A DNA stretch of 64,000 nucleotides from Bradyrhizobium sp. RD5-C2 (GTDB lineage Bacteria; Pseudomonadota; Alphaproteobacteria; Rhizobiales; Xanthobacteraceae). The DNA is taken from positions 1-64,000 of the forward strand of contig NZ_BOVL01000021.1 in the NCBI RefSeq assembly GCF_019972155.1, read 5' to 3'. The notes below the pieces were generated by a model, which worked only from the letters and a program-made list of their open reading frames with translations, was not told where the DNA came from and searched no databases. The translations under genes were made by a program, and so were the position numbers. Below are positions 18,042 through 27,468 of the stretch, piece by piece (within the stretch, counting starts at the first letter, position 1; every line of letters begins with the position of its first letter).

Positions 18042-18069
18042 AAAAGGCCCGCCGGAAGGCGGGCCTTTT
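18042..18069. terminator. Rho-independent terminator, bidirectional
   Basis: A perfect 12-bp stem (AAAAGGCCCGCC at 18042-18053 with GGCGGGCCTTTT at 18058-18069) with a GGAA loop, followed by further T. The A run on the left side makes a T-tract on the minus strand too. It lies between the HerA-like gene stop (17979) and the adhesin stop (18142), so it can end both convergent transcripts. Confidence 0.92.
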
Positions 18070-18141
18070 TGTTTCTGCTGGTTGAGGAATCTGGTTGCGG
18101 TGGGCCCGCGACAGGCCCCCATAGCTCCTCATCTTCAGGCC

Positions 18142-21100
18142 TCACGCATGCTGTGGCTGCGCAAGCTGGCTGACCTGCGTCGCCGGCGGATCGACAACCA
18201 GGGTCCCGCCATGGCCGTCGCTCGAGGTCGTGAAGGTCGAGGCCATGTAGTTGCCGAGAAGCGCAATACTCGCCGTAACAGTGCCGTCCGTCACCGTGAG
18301 CGTTCCGTTCGTACTGGTTCCGCTGAAGGTCGGCGTGTGAACGCTCGCGAAATTGATGTTCGCGAAATCGATCGCATCCGAACCCGTCATCCCGGCGACG
18401 GTCCCGCTAAAGCTCGCGGAATTGTCGAGCTTCAGCGTCCCCGTCGACCCTTGGAACGTCACGCCGGCATTCGACCCCCCGGTCAATTCCAGGGTGCCGC
18501 CCGGCACGATGTTGGCGCTGCTCGGGCTCTCTCCTGTCACATTGAACGACTGCCAGGCGCCCCATGCGGTGCCGTCATTCGCCCGGATCCAGAGTTGGTC
18601 GGTGCCCGAGCCGGCCTGATAGGTCGTCTGGGAAAGCTGCGCCGCAGTGATGTCGATCTCGGTATTCGCAGACTGGTTGACTCCGTTGACGTTCCAGCGC
18701 CCGTTGGTGTTGGAATCCCACAGCGCATATTTCGTGATGGCATCGCCGTCGGCGTCCGCCGCAGTGACGAGGTTCGCGGCAGCAAAGGTCTGCCCCGAGA
18801 CCGTCACGACGTTGGCGACCGAGACGGTTGGCGCCTGGTTGGTTGCGGTGGCCGTGAACGACTTCCACGTACTCCACTCGCTGCCGTCATTGGCCCGCAC
18901 GAAGAGCGTATCCGACGGCGAGCCGCCGGGGCCGAACACGTAGCTCACCTGCGAGAGATTCGCCGCCGAGACATCGATCTCGGCGTTGGCCGCCTGGGCG
19001 ACGCCGTTCACCACCCAGTGGCCATTTCCACCGGTGTCCCAGAACGCATACTGGGTGATCGGATCGCTCTCGGCATCCGAGGTCGAGAACAGGGTCGAGG
19101 CCGCCACCGAATGGCCGTGAATGCCGCTGACGTCCGATGCCGTCACGACCGGAGCCGTGTCGGGACCCGGCGTTGCCGTGAATGCGGCCCAGGAGCCCCA
19201 CTCGCTGCCGTCATTGGCCCGCACATAGAGCGTATCTGATGTCGAGCCGCCGGGGCCGAACACGTAGCTCACCTGTGAGAGGTTCGCCGCGGCAACATCG
19301 ATCTCGGCGTTGGCCGCCTGGGCGACACCATTCACCACCCAGTGGCCATTGCCGCCGGTGTCCCAGAACGCGTACTGGGTGATCGGATCGCTCTCGGCAT
19401 CCGAGGTCGAGAACAGGCTCGACGCAAGAGCCGACGTCTCACCGTGGACCGCGGCCACGTTCGCCGCCGTCACGACCGGAGCCGTGTCGGGGCCCGGTGT
19501 TGCCGTGAATGCGGCCCAGGTGCTCCACTTCGATCCGTCGTTCGCCCGCACGTAGAGCGTGTCGGGCGTCGAGTTGCCGGGACCGAACACGTAGCTCACC
19601 TGCGAGAGGTTCGCCGCGGACACATCGATCTCGACGTTTGCCGCCTGGGCGACACCATTCACCACCCAGTGGCCATTGCCGCCGGTGTCCCAGAATCCGT
19701 ACTGGGTGATCGGATCGCTCTCGGCATCCGAGGTCGAGAACAGGCTCGAGGCGAGAGTCGACGCCTCGCCGTGAACCGCGGCCACGTTCGCTGCCGTAAC
19801 GACCGGAGCAGTATCGTCCCCCGGTGTTGCCGTGAACGCGGTCCAGGTGCTCCACTTCGATCCGTCATTCGCCCGCACGTAGAGCGTATCGGGCGTCGAG
19901 CCGCCCGGTCCGAACACGTAGCTGACCTGCGAAAGATTCGCCGCGGCAACATCGATCTCGACGTTTGCCGCCTGGGCGACGCCGTTCACCACCCAGTGGC
20001 CATTACCGCCGGTGTCCCAGAACCCATACTGGGTCATCGGATCGCTGTCGGCATCCGAGGTCGAGAACAGGCTCGAGGCGAGAGCCGACGTCTGCCCATG
20101 GGCCGCTTTCACGTTCGCCGCAGTCACGGCCGGAGCAGTATCGCCCCCCGGCCCTGCCGTGAACGATGTCCAGTTACTCCACAGGCTGCCGTCGTTTGCC
20201 CGCACGAAAAGCGTATCAGCCGTCGAGCCGCCGGGACCGAATACGTAGCTCACCTGCGACAGGTTCGCCGCGGCAACATCGATCTCGGTGTTGGCCGCCT
20301 GGGCGACACCATTCACCACCCAGTGGCCACTTCCGCCGGTGTCCCAGAACGCATACTGGGTGATCGGATCGCTCTCGGCATCCGAGGTCGAGAACAGGCT
20401 CGACGCAAGAGCCGACGTCTGCCCATGGGCGGCGGTCACGTTCGCGGCCGTAACAACCGGAGCAGTATCGACCCCCGGTGTTGCCGTGAACGACTTCCAG
20501 GCCCCCCACAGACTGCCATCGTTGGCCCGCACGTAGAGCGTATCGGGCATCGAGCCGCCGGGCCCGAACACGTAGCTGACCTGCGACAGGTTCGCCGCGG
20601 CAACATCGATCTCGACATTGGCGGCCTGGGCCACACCATTCACCACCCAGTGGCCATTTCCACCGGTGTCCCAGAACGCATACTGCGTGATCGGATCGCT
20701 CTCGGCATCCGAGGTCGAGAACAGGCTCGACGCAAGCGCCGACGTCTGCCCATGGGCCGCTGTGACGTTCGCGGCCGTAACGACCGGAGCGGTATCGCTC
20801 CCCGGTGTTGCCGTGAACGACTTCCAGGCCCCCCACAGGCTGCCGTCATTCGCCCGCACGTAAAGCGTATCAGCCATCGAGCCGCCGGGGCCGAATACGT
20901 AGCTCACCTGCGACAGGTTCGCCGCCGCAACATCGATCTCGACATTGGCGGCCTGGGCGACACCATTCACCACCCAGTGGCCGTTGCCACCGGTGTCCCA
21001 GAAAGCGTACTGGGTGATCGGATCGCTCTCGGCATCCGAGGTCGAGAACAGGCTCGAGGCGAGAGCCGACGTCTGCCCATGGGCGGCCGTCACGTTAGCG

Positions 21101-24100
21101 GCCGTAACGACCGGAGCGGTATCGGCCCCCGATGTTGCCGTGAACGACTGCCAGGCTCCCCACAATGTTCCGTCGTTCGCCTTGATGAACAGCGTATCGG
21201 GGGCTGACCCTGTCGGCCCGAACACGTAGCTCACCTGCGACAGGTTCGCCGCCGGAACATCGATCTCGACGTTGGCTGCCTGGGCGACACCGTTCACTAC
21301 CCAGTGGCCGCTTCCGCCGGTGTCCCAGAACGCGTACTGGGTCATCGTGTCGGGATCCGGATCGCTCACCGTGAACAGGCTGGATGCGGCGATCGACGTC
21401 TGGCCGTGCGCCGCGGTGACATTGGCTGCGTTCACGGTTGGCGCGGTGTCGACAAACGCCTTTGCGGTAAACTGGGTCCAGCCGCTCCAAGCCGTGCCGT
21501 CATTGGCTCGTACGAAGAGGGTATCAGTCGAACCGCTCGGACCGAACACGTAGCTCATCTGCGACAGGTTCGCCGCCCCAATATCGATCTCGGCGTTGGT
21601 CGCCTGCGCGACGCCGTTGAGGACCCAGTGTCCGTTACCTTGGGTGTCCCAGAACGCGTATTGGGTGATGGGATCGCCATCGGCGTCCGTGACCGAGAAC
21701 AGGCTGGAAGCGAGCGCAGAGCTCTCGCCAAAGATTGCCGTTACATTGGGCGCGGACGTGACCGGTGCGACGTCGGCACGCGTCGTGACCAGCGTGCCGG
21801 TGCCGCCATCGGTGCCGACGCTGAACCGGACGCCAGGGGTTTGATCAAGCTGCAGATCAAAGGAGGAAGCCCCCTCGGTGACATGCAGGATGTTGCCCGC
21901 GAGCAAGGACGCCGATCCGCCGGATACGAAATTGAGGCCAGCCAAATCGATGCTGTCGCCCAGCACCAGACCGCTGATGGTGGTGCCGGCCAAAGATGTG
22001 CCATCGACCTTGAGCTGCCCGCCGGAACCGCTGAATGCGATGCCGCTCGCGAGGCTTCCCGCCTGCAATTCGACCACGCCGCCGGAGATCGTCACCACCC
22101 CTGCGGAGCCGCCGGACGATACAATCTCACTACCACCAGCGAACACGAAGACGTTGCTCGTCGTCGTGCCTGCTAGATTGAACGCGCCACCACTCGACAC
22201 CGCAATGTCGTGCGCCGTGCCTCCGGCGGCAACGTTGAACACGCCGCCACTGGAAACGGTCAGGTGATCCAGCGCGCCGCCCGAAAGGACGTTGACCGTG
22301 CCGCCGGAGACGGCCGTCCCGGAGCCCACGGCGCCGTTGACAACACCACCTGAGACGACGTTCTCAACACCACCGGCATAAACGCCCACGCGGCTGAGCA
22401 CGGTGCCCGACACATTGAATATGCCGCCGCTGGAGACGCCGACGAAAGCCGCCGTGCCGCCGGCCAGAACGTTCAATACGCCGCCTGCGCTGACGCCGGT
22501 GCCTGAACTGACGGCTCCGGTGATCAGTCCACCGGACAGCACGTTCTCGACACCGCCGCTAGTGACGCTGGCATTGCTCAGCACGGTGCCGGCAACATTG
22601 AAGATGCCGCCGCTCGACACGCCGACAAAGGCCGCCGTGCCGCCGGCCGACAGGTTCAACGTACCGCCCGAAACTCCAGTCCCGGATCCGCTCGCGCCGG
22701 AGATCGATCCTCCGGACAAGACGTTCTCTACGCCGCCGGCGTACACACCGGTATTGCTCAGCACCTTGCCTGCGACATTGAAGATGCCGCCACTCGACAC
22801 ACCGACGTGAACAGCCGAACCACCGGCCAGGACATTCACGACGCCTCCGGCGAAAATGACGGTCGCCGCACTCGATGCCCCGGAGATGAACCCGCCGGAC
22901 AGCACGTTCTCCACGCCGCCGCTCGAGACCAGCGTGTTGCTTGTGATCGTACCCGCAACATTCAGGGTGCCGCTCGACACCGTAAGGTCGTGGGCCGTAC
23001 CACCGGCCGAGACATTCAGAGTACCGCTCGAAACTGTCAGATGATCCAGCGCACCGCCCGCAAGAACGTTGACGGTGCCGCCGGATATGCCCGTCCCGAG
23101 GCCGGGGGCGCCGGTGACCACACCACCCGAGAGAACATTCTCAACGCCGCCGTCAAAGACGCCGACATTGCCGAGTACGGTGCCAGCCACGTTGAACGTG
23201 CCGCCACTCGACACACCGACGAAAGTAGCCGAGCCACCGGCAAGAAGATTCAAAGTGCCGATAACTCCGTTCCCCGCGGAGAAGGATCCCGAGATCAGTC
23301 CACCGGACAGCACGTTCTCGACACCGCCGCTCGACACCGTCGTGTTGCTCGTCGTCGTGCCGGCAAGATTGAACGTGCCGCCGCTCGACACCGCTATGTT
23401 GTGCACCATGCCGCCGGCGGAAACATTCAGCGTTCCGCTCGACACCGTCAGGTGATCCAGCGCGCCGCCGCCAAATACGTTGACCGTGCCGCCGGATACG
23501 CCGGTCCCGGAACCGGTAACGCCGGTGACAACACCACCCGAGAGGACGTTTTCAACGCCGCCATCATAGACAGCGACATTGCTGAGCACGGTGCCCGACA
23601 CGTTGAACGTGCCGCCGCTCGAAACACCGACATAGGCCGCCGAGCCACCGGCCAGAACGTTGAGGGTACCGATAACACCGGTCCCCGAGCTGATGGCGCC
23701 GGTGATCAGACCGCCGGACTGCACGTTCTCGACGCCGCCGGCAAACACCATGCCGTTGCTGAGCACGGTGCCCGCGACATTGAACGTGCCGCCGCTCGAC
23801 ACGCCGACAAAAACCGCTGAGCCCCCGGCCAGAAGGTTTACCGTACCGCCGGCAATGCCCGTCCCCGAGCCACTGGCCCCGCTGATCAGACCACCGGACA
23901 GCACCGTCTCGACGCCGCCCGCCAGGACGCCCGTATTGCTGGTCATGGTGCCGCCGACGCTGAGCACGCCGCCGCTCGAAACAGTAACGTGGTCGGCGGT
24001 GGCGCCGGCTTCGACGATGACCCGCCCGGAATCGCCAACACTCGTCGCCGAGCCGCCGGCGAGAATGTCGAGCAGACCGCCGCCCGAAACTTGCACGCCC

Positions 24101-25143
24101 GACGCGAGGCCACCCGACGAAACGGTCTCAACGCCGCCGCTGAGCACGAATTGATTGGTGACGATACCGCTGTCGTTCAGCGCACCGCTGGCATAGACGA
24201 ACATCGCGGTCGCGGTCGCGCCCGACAGCACGTTCACCGTGCCACCGGAGATCGCGGTGCCAAAGCCTCCGGACACACCCTGCACCACACCGCCCGACAG
24301 CACGTTCTCGACGCCGCCGCTATACACACTGACAGAGCTCAGCACCGTACCGGCGACGTTGAAGACGCCACCGGCCGAGACGCCGACATAGGCCGCCGTG
24401 CCGCCGGCCGAAAGGTTCAACGTACCGCCCGAAACGCCGGTCCCGGATCCGCTCGCTCCGGAGATCGACCCGCCCGACAGGATATTCTCGACGCCACCGG
24501 CGTAGACGGCCGCATTGCTCAGCACACTGCCAGCAACGTTGAACGTGCCGCCGCTGGAAACGCCAACATGGACGGCGGACCCGCCGGCAGAAAGGTTCAA
24601 TATGCCGCCGGCGGAAACGCCGGTCCCGGAGTTTGTTGCCCCCGAAATGAAACCGCCCGACAGTACGTTTTCGACACCGCCGCTACGGACCCCGATCATG
24701 CTGAGCGTCGTGCCGGCTACGTTGAAGACGCCGCCGCTCGAAACCGACAGGTATGAAGCAGAGCCGCCGGCGAGAACATTGACGGTGCCGCCGGAAATGC
24801 CGGTGCCCGAGCCGACGGCTCCGGAGATGAATCCGCCGGCCTCGATGTTCTCGACGCCCCCAGTGAACACCGCCGTGAAACTGTTGACGGTCCCCGCCAC
24901 GTTGAGCGTGCCGCCACTCGAGACGGCGAAGCGATCGCCCGCGCCGCCGGCGCCGACGACGGCACTGCCGCCGCTGGAAATTGTGGTCCCAACCGCGTAG
25001 CCGCCGGCATCGACCAGGAGCTGGCCGCCGCCACTGAGCGTCGTCTGGGTTGCCGAGCCTCCGCTGAGGACCTCGAGCGTGTTGGCTCCCGTTTCGGTCA
25101 GTCCTGAGCTGGTAACACCCGAGCTTACAAAAGTGGTGCTCAT
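18142..25143 (-). CDS. Giant type I-secreted adhesin with heptosylation-target repeats
   Basis: 2333 residues. Residues about 25-1020 are AIDA-type strand-loop-strand repeats (SSGGTFNVAGT, GGVENVLSGG, GGTVNVLAGGSA units, about 62 residues per higher-order period), the class that O-heptosyltransferases decorate. About 1020-1120 is a beta module (VELQAG to GTLVTT). About 1123-2204 is ten W-rich repeats of about 108 residues. About 2205-2333 is a second copy of the beta module ending DGHGGTLVVDPP. There is no Sec signal peptide, no autotransporter barrel and no RTX nonapeptides. The start is the ATG at 25143, 42 bp after the heptosyltransferase stop, so the two form one operon; HlyD and HlyB lie just beyond. 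Inferred role: glycosylated cell-surface or matrix adhesin exported by type I secretion. Confidence 0.85.
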   Translation of the reverse strand: MSTTFVSSGVTSSGLTETGANTLEVLSGGSATQTTLSGGGQLLVDAGGYAVGTTISSGGSAVVGAGGAGDRFAVSSGGTLNVAGTVNSFTAVFTGGVENIEAGGFISGAVGSGTGISGGTVNVLAGGSASYLSVSSGGVFNVAGTTLSMIGVRSGGVENVLSGGFISGATNSGTGVSAGGILNLSAGGSAVHVGVSSGGTFNVAGSVLSNAAVYAGGVENILSGGSISGASGSGTGVSGGTLNLSAGGTAAYVGVSAGGVFNVAGTVLSSVSVYSGGVENVLSGGVVQGVSGGFGTAISGGTVNVLSGATATAMFVYASGALNDSGIVTNQFVLSGGVETVSSGGLASGVQVSGGGLLDILAGGSATSVGDSGRVIVEAGATADHVTVSSGGVLSVGGTMTSNTGVLAGGVETVLSGGLISGASGSGTGIAGGTVNLLAGGSAVFVGVSSGGTFNVAGTVLSNGMVFAGGVENVQSGGLITGAISSGTGVIGTLNVLAGGSAAYVGVSSGGTFNVSGTVLSNVAVYDGGVENVLSGGVVTGVTGSGTGVSGGTVNVFGGGALDHLTVSSGTLNVSAGGMVHNIAVSSGGTFNLAGTTTSNTTVSSGGVENVLSGGLISGSFSAGNGVIGTLNLLAGGSATFVGVSSGGTFNVAGTVLGNVGVFDGGVENVLSGGVVTGAPGLGTGISGGTVNVLAGGALDHLTVSSGTLNVSAGGTAHDLTVSSGTLNVAGTITSNTLVSSGGVENVLSGGFISGASSAATVIFAGGVVNVLAGGSAVHVGVSSGGIFNVAGKVLSNTGVYAGGVENVLSGGSISGASGSGTGVSGGTLNLSAGGTAAFVGVSSGGIFNVAGTVLSNASVTSGGVENVLSGGLITGAVSSGTGVSAGGVLNVLAGGTAAFVGVSSGGIFNVSGTVLSRVGVYAGGVENVVSGGVVNGAVGSGTAVSGGTVNVLSGGALDHLTVSSGGVFNVAAGGTAHDIAVSSGGAFNLAGTTTSNVFVFAGGSEIVSSGGSAGVVTISGGVVELQAGSLASGIAFSGSGGQLKVDGTSLAGTTISGLVLGDSIDLAGLNFVSGGSASLLAGNILHVTEGASSFDLQLDQTPGVRFSVGTDGGTGTLVTTRADVAPVTSAPNVTAIFGESSALASSLFSVTDADGDPITQYAFWDTQGNGHWVLNGVAQATNAEIDIGAANLSQMSYVFGPSGSTDTLFVRANDGTAWSGWTQFTAKAFVDTAPTVNAANVTAAHGQTSIAASSLFTVSDPDPDTMTQYAFWDTGGSGHWVVNGVAQAANVEIDVPAANLSQVSYVFGPTGSAPDTLFIKANDGTLWGAWQSFTATSGADTAPVVTAANVTAAHGQTSALASSLFSTSDAESDPITQYAFWDTGGNGHWVVNGVAQAANVEIDVAAANLSQVSYVFGPGGSMADTLYVRANDGSLWGAWKSFTATPGSDTAPVVTAANVTAAHGQTSALASSLFSTSDAESDPITQYAFWDTGGNGHWVVNGVAQAANVEIDVAAANLSQVSYVFGPGGSMPDTLYVRANDGSLWGAWKSFTATPGVDTAPVVTAANVTAAHGQTSALASSLFSTSDAESDPITQYAFWDTGGSGHWVVNGVAQAANTEIDVAAANLSQVSYVFGPGGSTADTLFVRANDGSLWSNWTSFTAGPGGDTAPAVTAANVKAAHGQTSALASSLFSTSDADSDPMTQYGFWDTGGNGHWVVNGVAQAANVEIDVAAANLSQVSYVFGPGGSTPDTLYVRANDGSKWSTWTAFTATPGDDTAPVVTAANVAAVHGEASTLASSLFSTSDAESDPITQYGFWDTGGNGHWVVNGVAQAANVEIDVSAANLSQVSYVFGPGNSTPDTLYVRANDGSKWSTWAAFTATPGPDTAPVVTAANVAAVHGETSALASSLFSTSDAESDPITQYAFWDTGGNGHWVVNGVAQAANAEIDVAAANLSQVSYVFGPGGSTSDTLYVRANDGSEWGSWAAFTATPGPDTAPVVTASDVSGIHGHSVAASTLFSTSDAESDPITQYAFWDTGGNGHWVVNGVAQAANAEIDVSAANLSQVSYVFGPGGSPSDTLFVRANDGSEWSTWKSFTATATNQAPTVSVANVVTVSGQTFAAANLVTAADADGDAITKYALWDSNTNGRWNVNGVNQSANTEIDITAAQLSQTTYQAGSGTDQLWIRANDGTAWGAWQSFNVTGESPSSANIVPGGTLELTGGSNAGVTFQGSTGTLKLDNSASFSGTVAGMTGSDAIDFANINFASVHTPTFSGTSTNGTLTVTDGTVTASIALLGNYMASTFTTSSDGHGGTLVVDPPATQVSQLAQPQHA
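18529..21774 (-). repeat. Ten tandem W-rich repeats (about 324 bp) in the adhesin
   Basis: Ten direct repeats with a period of 321-327 bp. Each encodes DTAPVVTAANV, then HG.TS.LASSLFS, then QYAFWDTGGNGHW, VVNGVAQAAN and EIDV.AANLSQVSYVFGP, ending DTL.VRANDG..W..W..F. Repeats 3-8 are nearly identical in DNA, so copy-number change by recombination is likely. The outermost copies (1 and 10) are the most divergent. Confidence 0.92.
22070..25060 (-). repeat. AIDA-type strand-loop-strand repeat array in the adhesin
   Basis: About 3 kb of short degenerate repeats rich in Ser, Gly, Asn and Val, built from roughly 20-residue strand-loop-strand units grouped in larger periods of about 62 residues (about 186 bp). 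Typical units read GGVENVLSGG, GTGVSGGTLNLSAGG and VGVSSGGTFNVAGTVLS. The pattern matches the passenger repeats of AIDA-I and TibA, in which Ser residues carry heptose. Confidence 0.88.
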
Positions 25144-25185
25144 GGCAGCGCGCCCCCAAAAAAAATGGTCAGTTCTTGAAATAGG

Positions 25186-26496
25186 CTAGAGCTTGAATCC
25201 AGGAATCGTCCTGATCACCGACTTCACATGGTCCACGGTGATCAGCTTTGTGCACTCGAACTGACGCGGCGTTCCCTTGTGGCGGGGACACCAGAAAAAA
25301 TCTTTGTGGTCGAATCGAACCGCCGGATCGTTCCAGCAGCTATTGCAGGCGTGATAGTTGATCACGCGATACGGCGTAGCAAATTCATTTGTCGGATGCG
25401 TGAAGCCCGCGATCATCACGACCGGGGTGCCGACCGCCCAGGCCAGCCAGGCAAGTCCGCTGGAAAGGCCGATGAAGAAGTCCGCGTGATCGAGCAGATT
25501 CGCTCGCTCCTGAATCGGGCGGTCACCGGTCCAGTCCTCCGCGCCGTTCGGAATGTGATTCCATACCAGCTCGTGGCCGTGCGTCGGCTTCTGATCGATG
25601 CAGATCACGCGATAGCCGGCCTGCTTGAGGAAGCTGATCAGCTCGCGCCAACCGTTCGGGTTATTCCAGTACTTGCACTGCGTCGTGCTCTGAACCGCGA
25701 TGCAAACATAAGGCTCGGGAATGGGCCTTTGCTCATCGGCCAGCGAGATGCGCGGCGCCACCTCGGTCGGATCGACGCCGAGGATGTATCCGGCGGTCCG
25801 GTGCAGCCCCACAAAGCGGAAGTCACACGGCTGGTAGACGAAATTCTTGTCGTCGAAAAACAATCCGACGCTGTAGGTGGCGTAGTATCGGTCGGTTTGA
25901 ATTTCCTCATGCGTAACGAAGTTGATCTCCGGATACGCATCGCGAAACAGCGGAATCAGCTTCTCCGCCATCGCACAGGTCAGCCTGCAATTGTGAGCTT
26001 GCCTGAACTTTTCCACATAGGGAAACCAGCCGATCGTGTCGCCCAGGGTGCCGACCGGAAGCTGTATCAGGACGTGACGATCCGTCGCGTTGTACTCATG
26101 CGAGAAAATGACATCCTCGCCCTGCAAGACCTCGATACGGAAACGAATGTAGTAGCGCTTTGAGCTGTTGACGCGTCCGCCCGCGAACTGCGTCTCGAAA
26201 AGAACATTGCCGGTCTCGGCGTCCCAAAGACGCACGCGCCAAGGACCTTCGGCTTCGGGACAGACGACCCGGGCGCCGTCGTTGAAGTCGAAGCGCAGGC
26301 CCTTCGGACCGACTTGAGTGGGAAGTTCTGCCGCTGCCGGATAGGCCCGCTTGGGCGTTTCGGCATCCGGCGCAACGGCTTCCGACTTGGCGGGTACCGC
26401 GCTGGTCGACCGATCAACGATGACTTTGGGTTGGTCGGCCACTTGGTCAATCGGACGCTTCAGCCCGATCGCCGGCGCGACGGCAATCGCATTCAC
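25186..26496 (-). CDS. Autotransporter strand-loop-strand O-heptosyltransferase (TibC/Aah-like)
   Basis: A bacterial autotransporter heptosyltransferase family member of 436 residues, related to TibC and Aah. It transfers heptose from ADP-heptose to Ser of strand-loop-strand repeats in the cytoplasm. Visible family features are an N-terminal beta domain (residues 60-160), then LPVGTLGDTIGWFPYVEKFR near 175, a GT9-like core, GLSSGLAWLAWAVGTPVVM near 350, FTHPTNEF, and a four-Cys finger (C384, C387, C403, C415) matching the iron-binding finger of TibC. A GTG at 26496 follows AGGGGA and is chosen; a longer frame would run into the divergent gene. The adhesin follows after 42 bp. There is no autotransporter nearby, so the adhesin is the obvious acceptor. 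Confidence 0.92.
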   Translation of the reverse strand: MNAIAVAPAIGLKRPIDQVADQPKVIVDRSTSAVPAKSEAVAPDAETPKRAYPAAAELPTQVGPKGLRFDFNDGARVVCPEAEGPWRVRLWDAETGNVLFETQFAGGRVNSSKRYYIRFRIEVLQGEDVIFSHEYNATDRHVLIQLPVGTLGDTIGWFPYVEKFRQAHNCRLTCAMAEKLIPLFRDAYPEINFVTHEEIQTDRYYATYSVGLFFDDKNFVYQPCDFRFVGLHRTAGYILGVDPTEVAPRISLADEQRPIPEPYVCIAVQSTTQCKYWNNPNGWRELISFLKQAGYRVICIDQKPTHGHELVWNHIPNGAEDWTGDRPIQERANLLDHADFFIGLSSGLAWLAWAVGTPVVMIAGFTHPTNEFATPYRVINYHACNSCWNDPAVRFDHKDFFWCPRHKGTPRQFECTKLITVDHVKSVIRTIPGFKL

Positions 26497-26643
26497 GAAT
26501 ATCCCCTGCCCTGAAAATATAAAGAAAGCTAAAAATACCGGCAGACGGTAGGCGAGATTGACAATCGCGTCAACGGACGAAAACCTTAGCGCACACTTCT
26601 CTCGCGGCCGCTCCGGAGCCGCAGAAACAAAGAAACACAAGCG
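26497..26643. promoter_or_regulatory. Divergent promoter region
   Basis: 147 bp between the heptosyltransferase/adhesin operon (minus) and the FkbM methyltransferase (plus). It is relatively AT-rich beside the heptosyltransferase start and must hold promoters for both. I could not assign -35/-10 boxes or operators with confidence. Confidence 0.4.
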
Positions 26644-27447
26644 ATGAGTCGCAATCCCAGCAAGGTCCCGTTTGTGATCGCAGCGTCGGCTCATGGCCCG
26701 CTGATCGTCAACCGGCTAGACTACCACACCGCCGGCGAACACACCTTTGGAGTCGGGATTCAGATCCTCGAGCACGGCGCGTTCGACGTCACAGAAATCG
26801 AGCTCACGAAGGGTCTTCTTGCACTGCGAAGAACCTACCGGGGGGACGGCGTGGTCGCCATCGACTGCGGGGCGAACATCGGCGTTCACACCATCGAATG
26901 GTCCAAGCACATGAACGGCTGGGGCTCGGTCGTTGCCATCGAGGCGCAGGAACGAGTCTACTACGCCCTTGCCGGCAACATCGCCATCAACAACTGCTTC
27001 AACGCGCGGGCGATGCACGCGGTCATTTCGTCGGAAACCGGCAAGACCTGGGTGCCGACCTTAAGCCATCAGGAGCCCGCCAGCTTCGGAAGTCTGGAGG
27101 TGACGCAACGCCCCGGCACGGAGCAGATCGGTCAGAAGATCGACTATACCCAGGCCAACGGCACTGAAACGACGATGATCACCCTGGACTCCCTGAATCT
27201 GAGCCGTTGCGATCTGATCAAGATCGACGTCGAAGGGATGGAGCTGAAGGTGCTGGAGGGGGCCAGCGCCACGATCCGGCAGCATCACCCTGTGATTCAT
27301 GCGGAATTCATCAAGACCGACAAGGCCGCACTCGTTCGCGCGCTTGCCGATCATGGATACCGGACCTACGACGCAGGGCAAAACTGCCTCGCGATCCATG
27401 AATCCGACCCGAGCCTGAGCCACGTGGAATCGCGAACCACGTCATGA
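26644..27447 (+). CDS. FkbM family SAM-dependent methyltransferase
   Basis: 267 residues. The SAM-binding motif I is VVAIDCGANIGVHTIEW near residue 75, with an acidic residue ending strand 2 (VVAIEAQERVYYALAGNIA, near 100), and the FkbM signature LIKIDVEGMELKVLEGA is near 195. FkbM proteins O-methylate sugars or other small hydroxyl acceptors. Here the gene is wedged between the heptosyltransferase/adhesin operon and the HlyD gene, on the opposite strand. An inference is methylation of the adhesin glycan or a linked sugar. It converges on HlyD with a 21-bp gap. The ATG at 26644 is the natural start. Confidence 0.85.
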   Translation: MSRNPSKVPFVIAASAHGPLIVNRLDYHTAGEHTFGVGIQILEHGAFDVTEIELTKGLLALRRTYRGDGVVAIDCGANIGVHTIEWSKHMNGWGSVVAIEAQERVYYALAGNIAINNCFNARAMHAVISSETGKTWVPTLSHQEPASFGSLEVTQRPGTEQIGQKIDYTQANGTETTMITLDSLNLSRCDLIKIDVEGMELKVLEGASATIRQHHPVIHAEFIKTDKAALVRALADHGYRTYDAGQNCLAIHESDPSLSHVESRTTS

Positions 27448-27468
27448 CGGCCTGACCGCCGAATTCCT

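Noticed and set aside
19342..21207. 621-codon plus-strand frame opposite the adhesin repeats
   Set aside because: The repeated Arg-rich translation simply mirrors the adhesin's tandem DNA repeats.
18529..21774. CRISPR array
   Set aside because: The repeats are about 324 bp, coding and in frame, with no short spacers.
18142..25143. Autotransporter (type V) classification of the adhesin
   Set aside because: The AIDA-type repeats suggest it, but there is no signal peptide and no C-terminal beta-barrel; the end is a different beta module.
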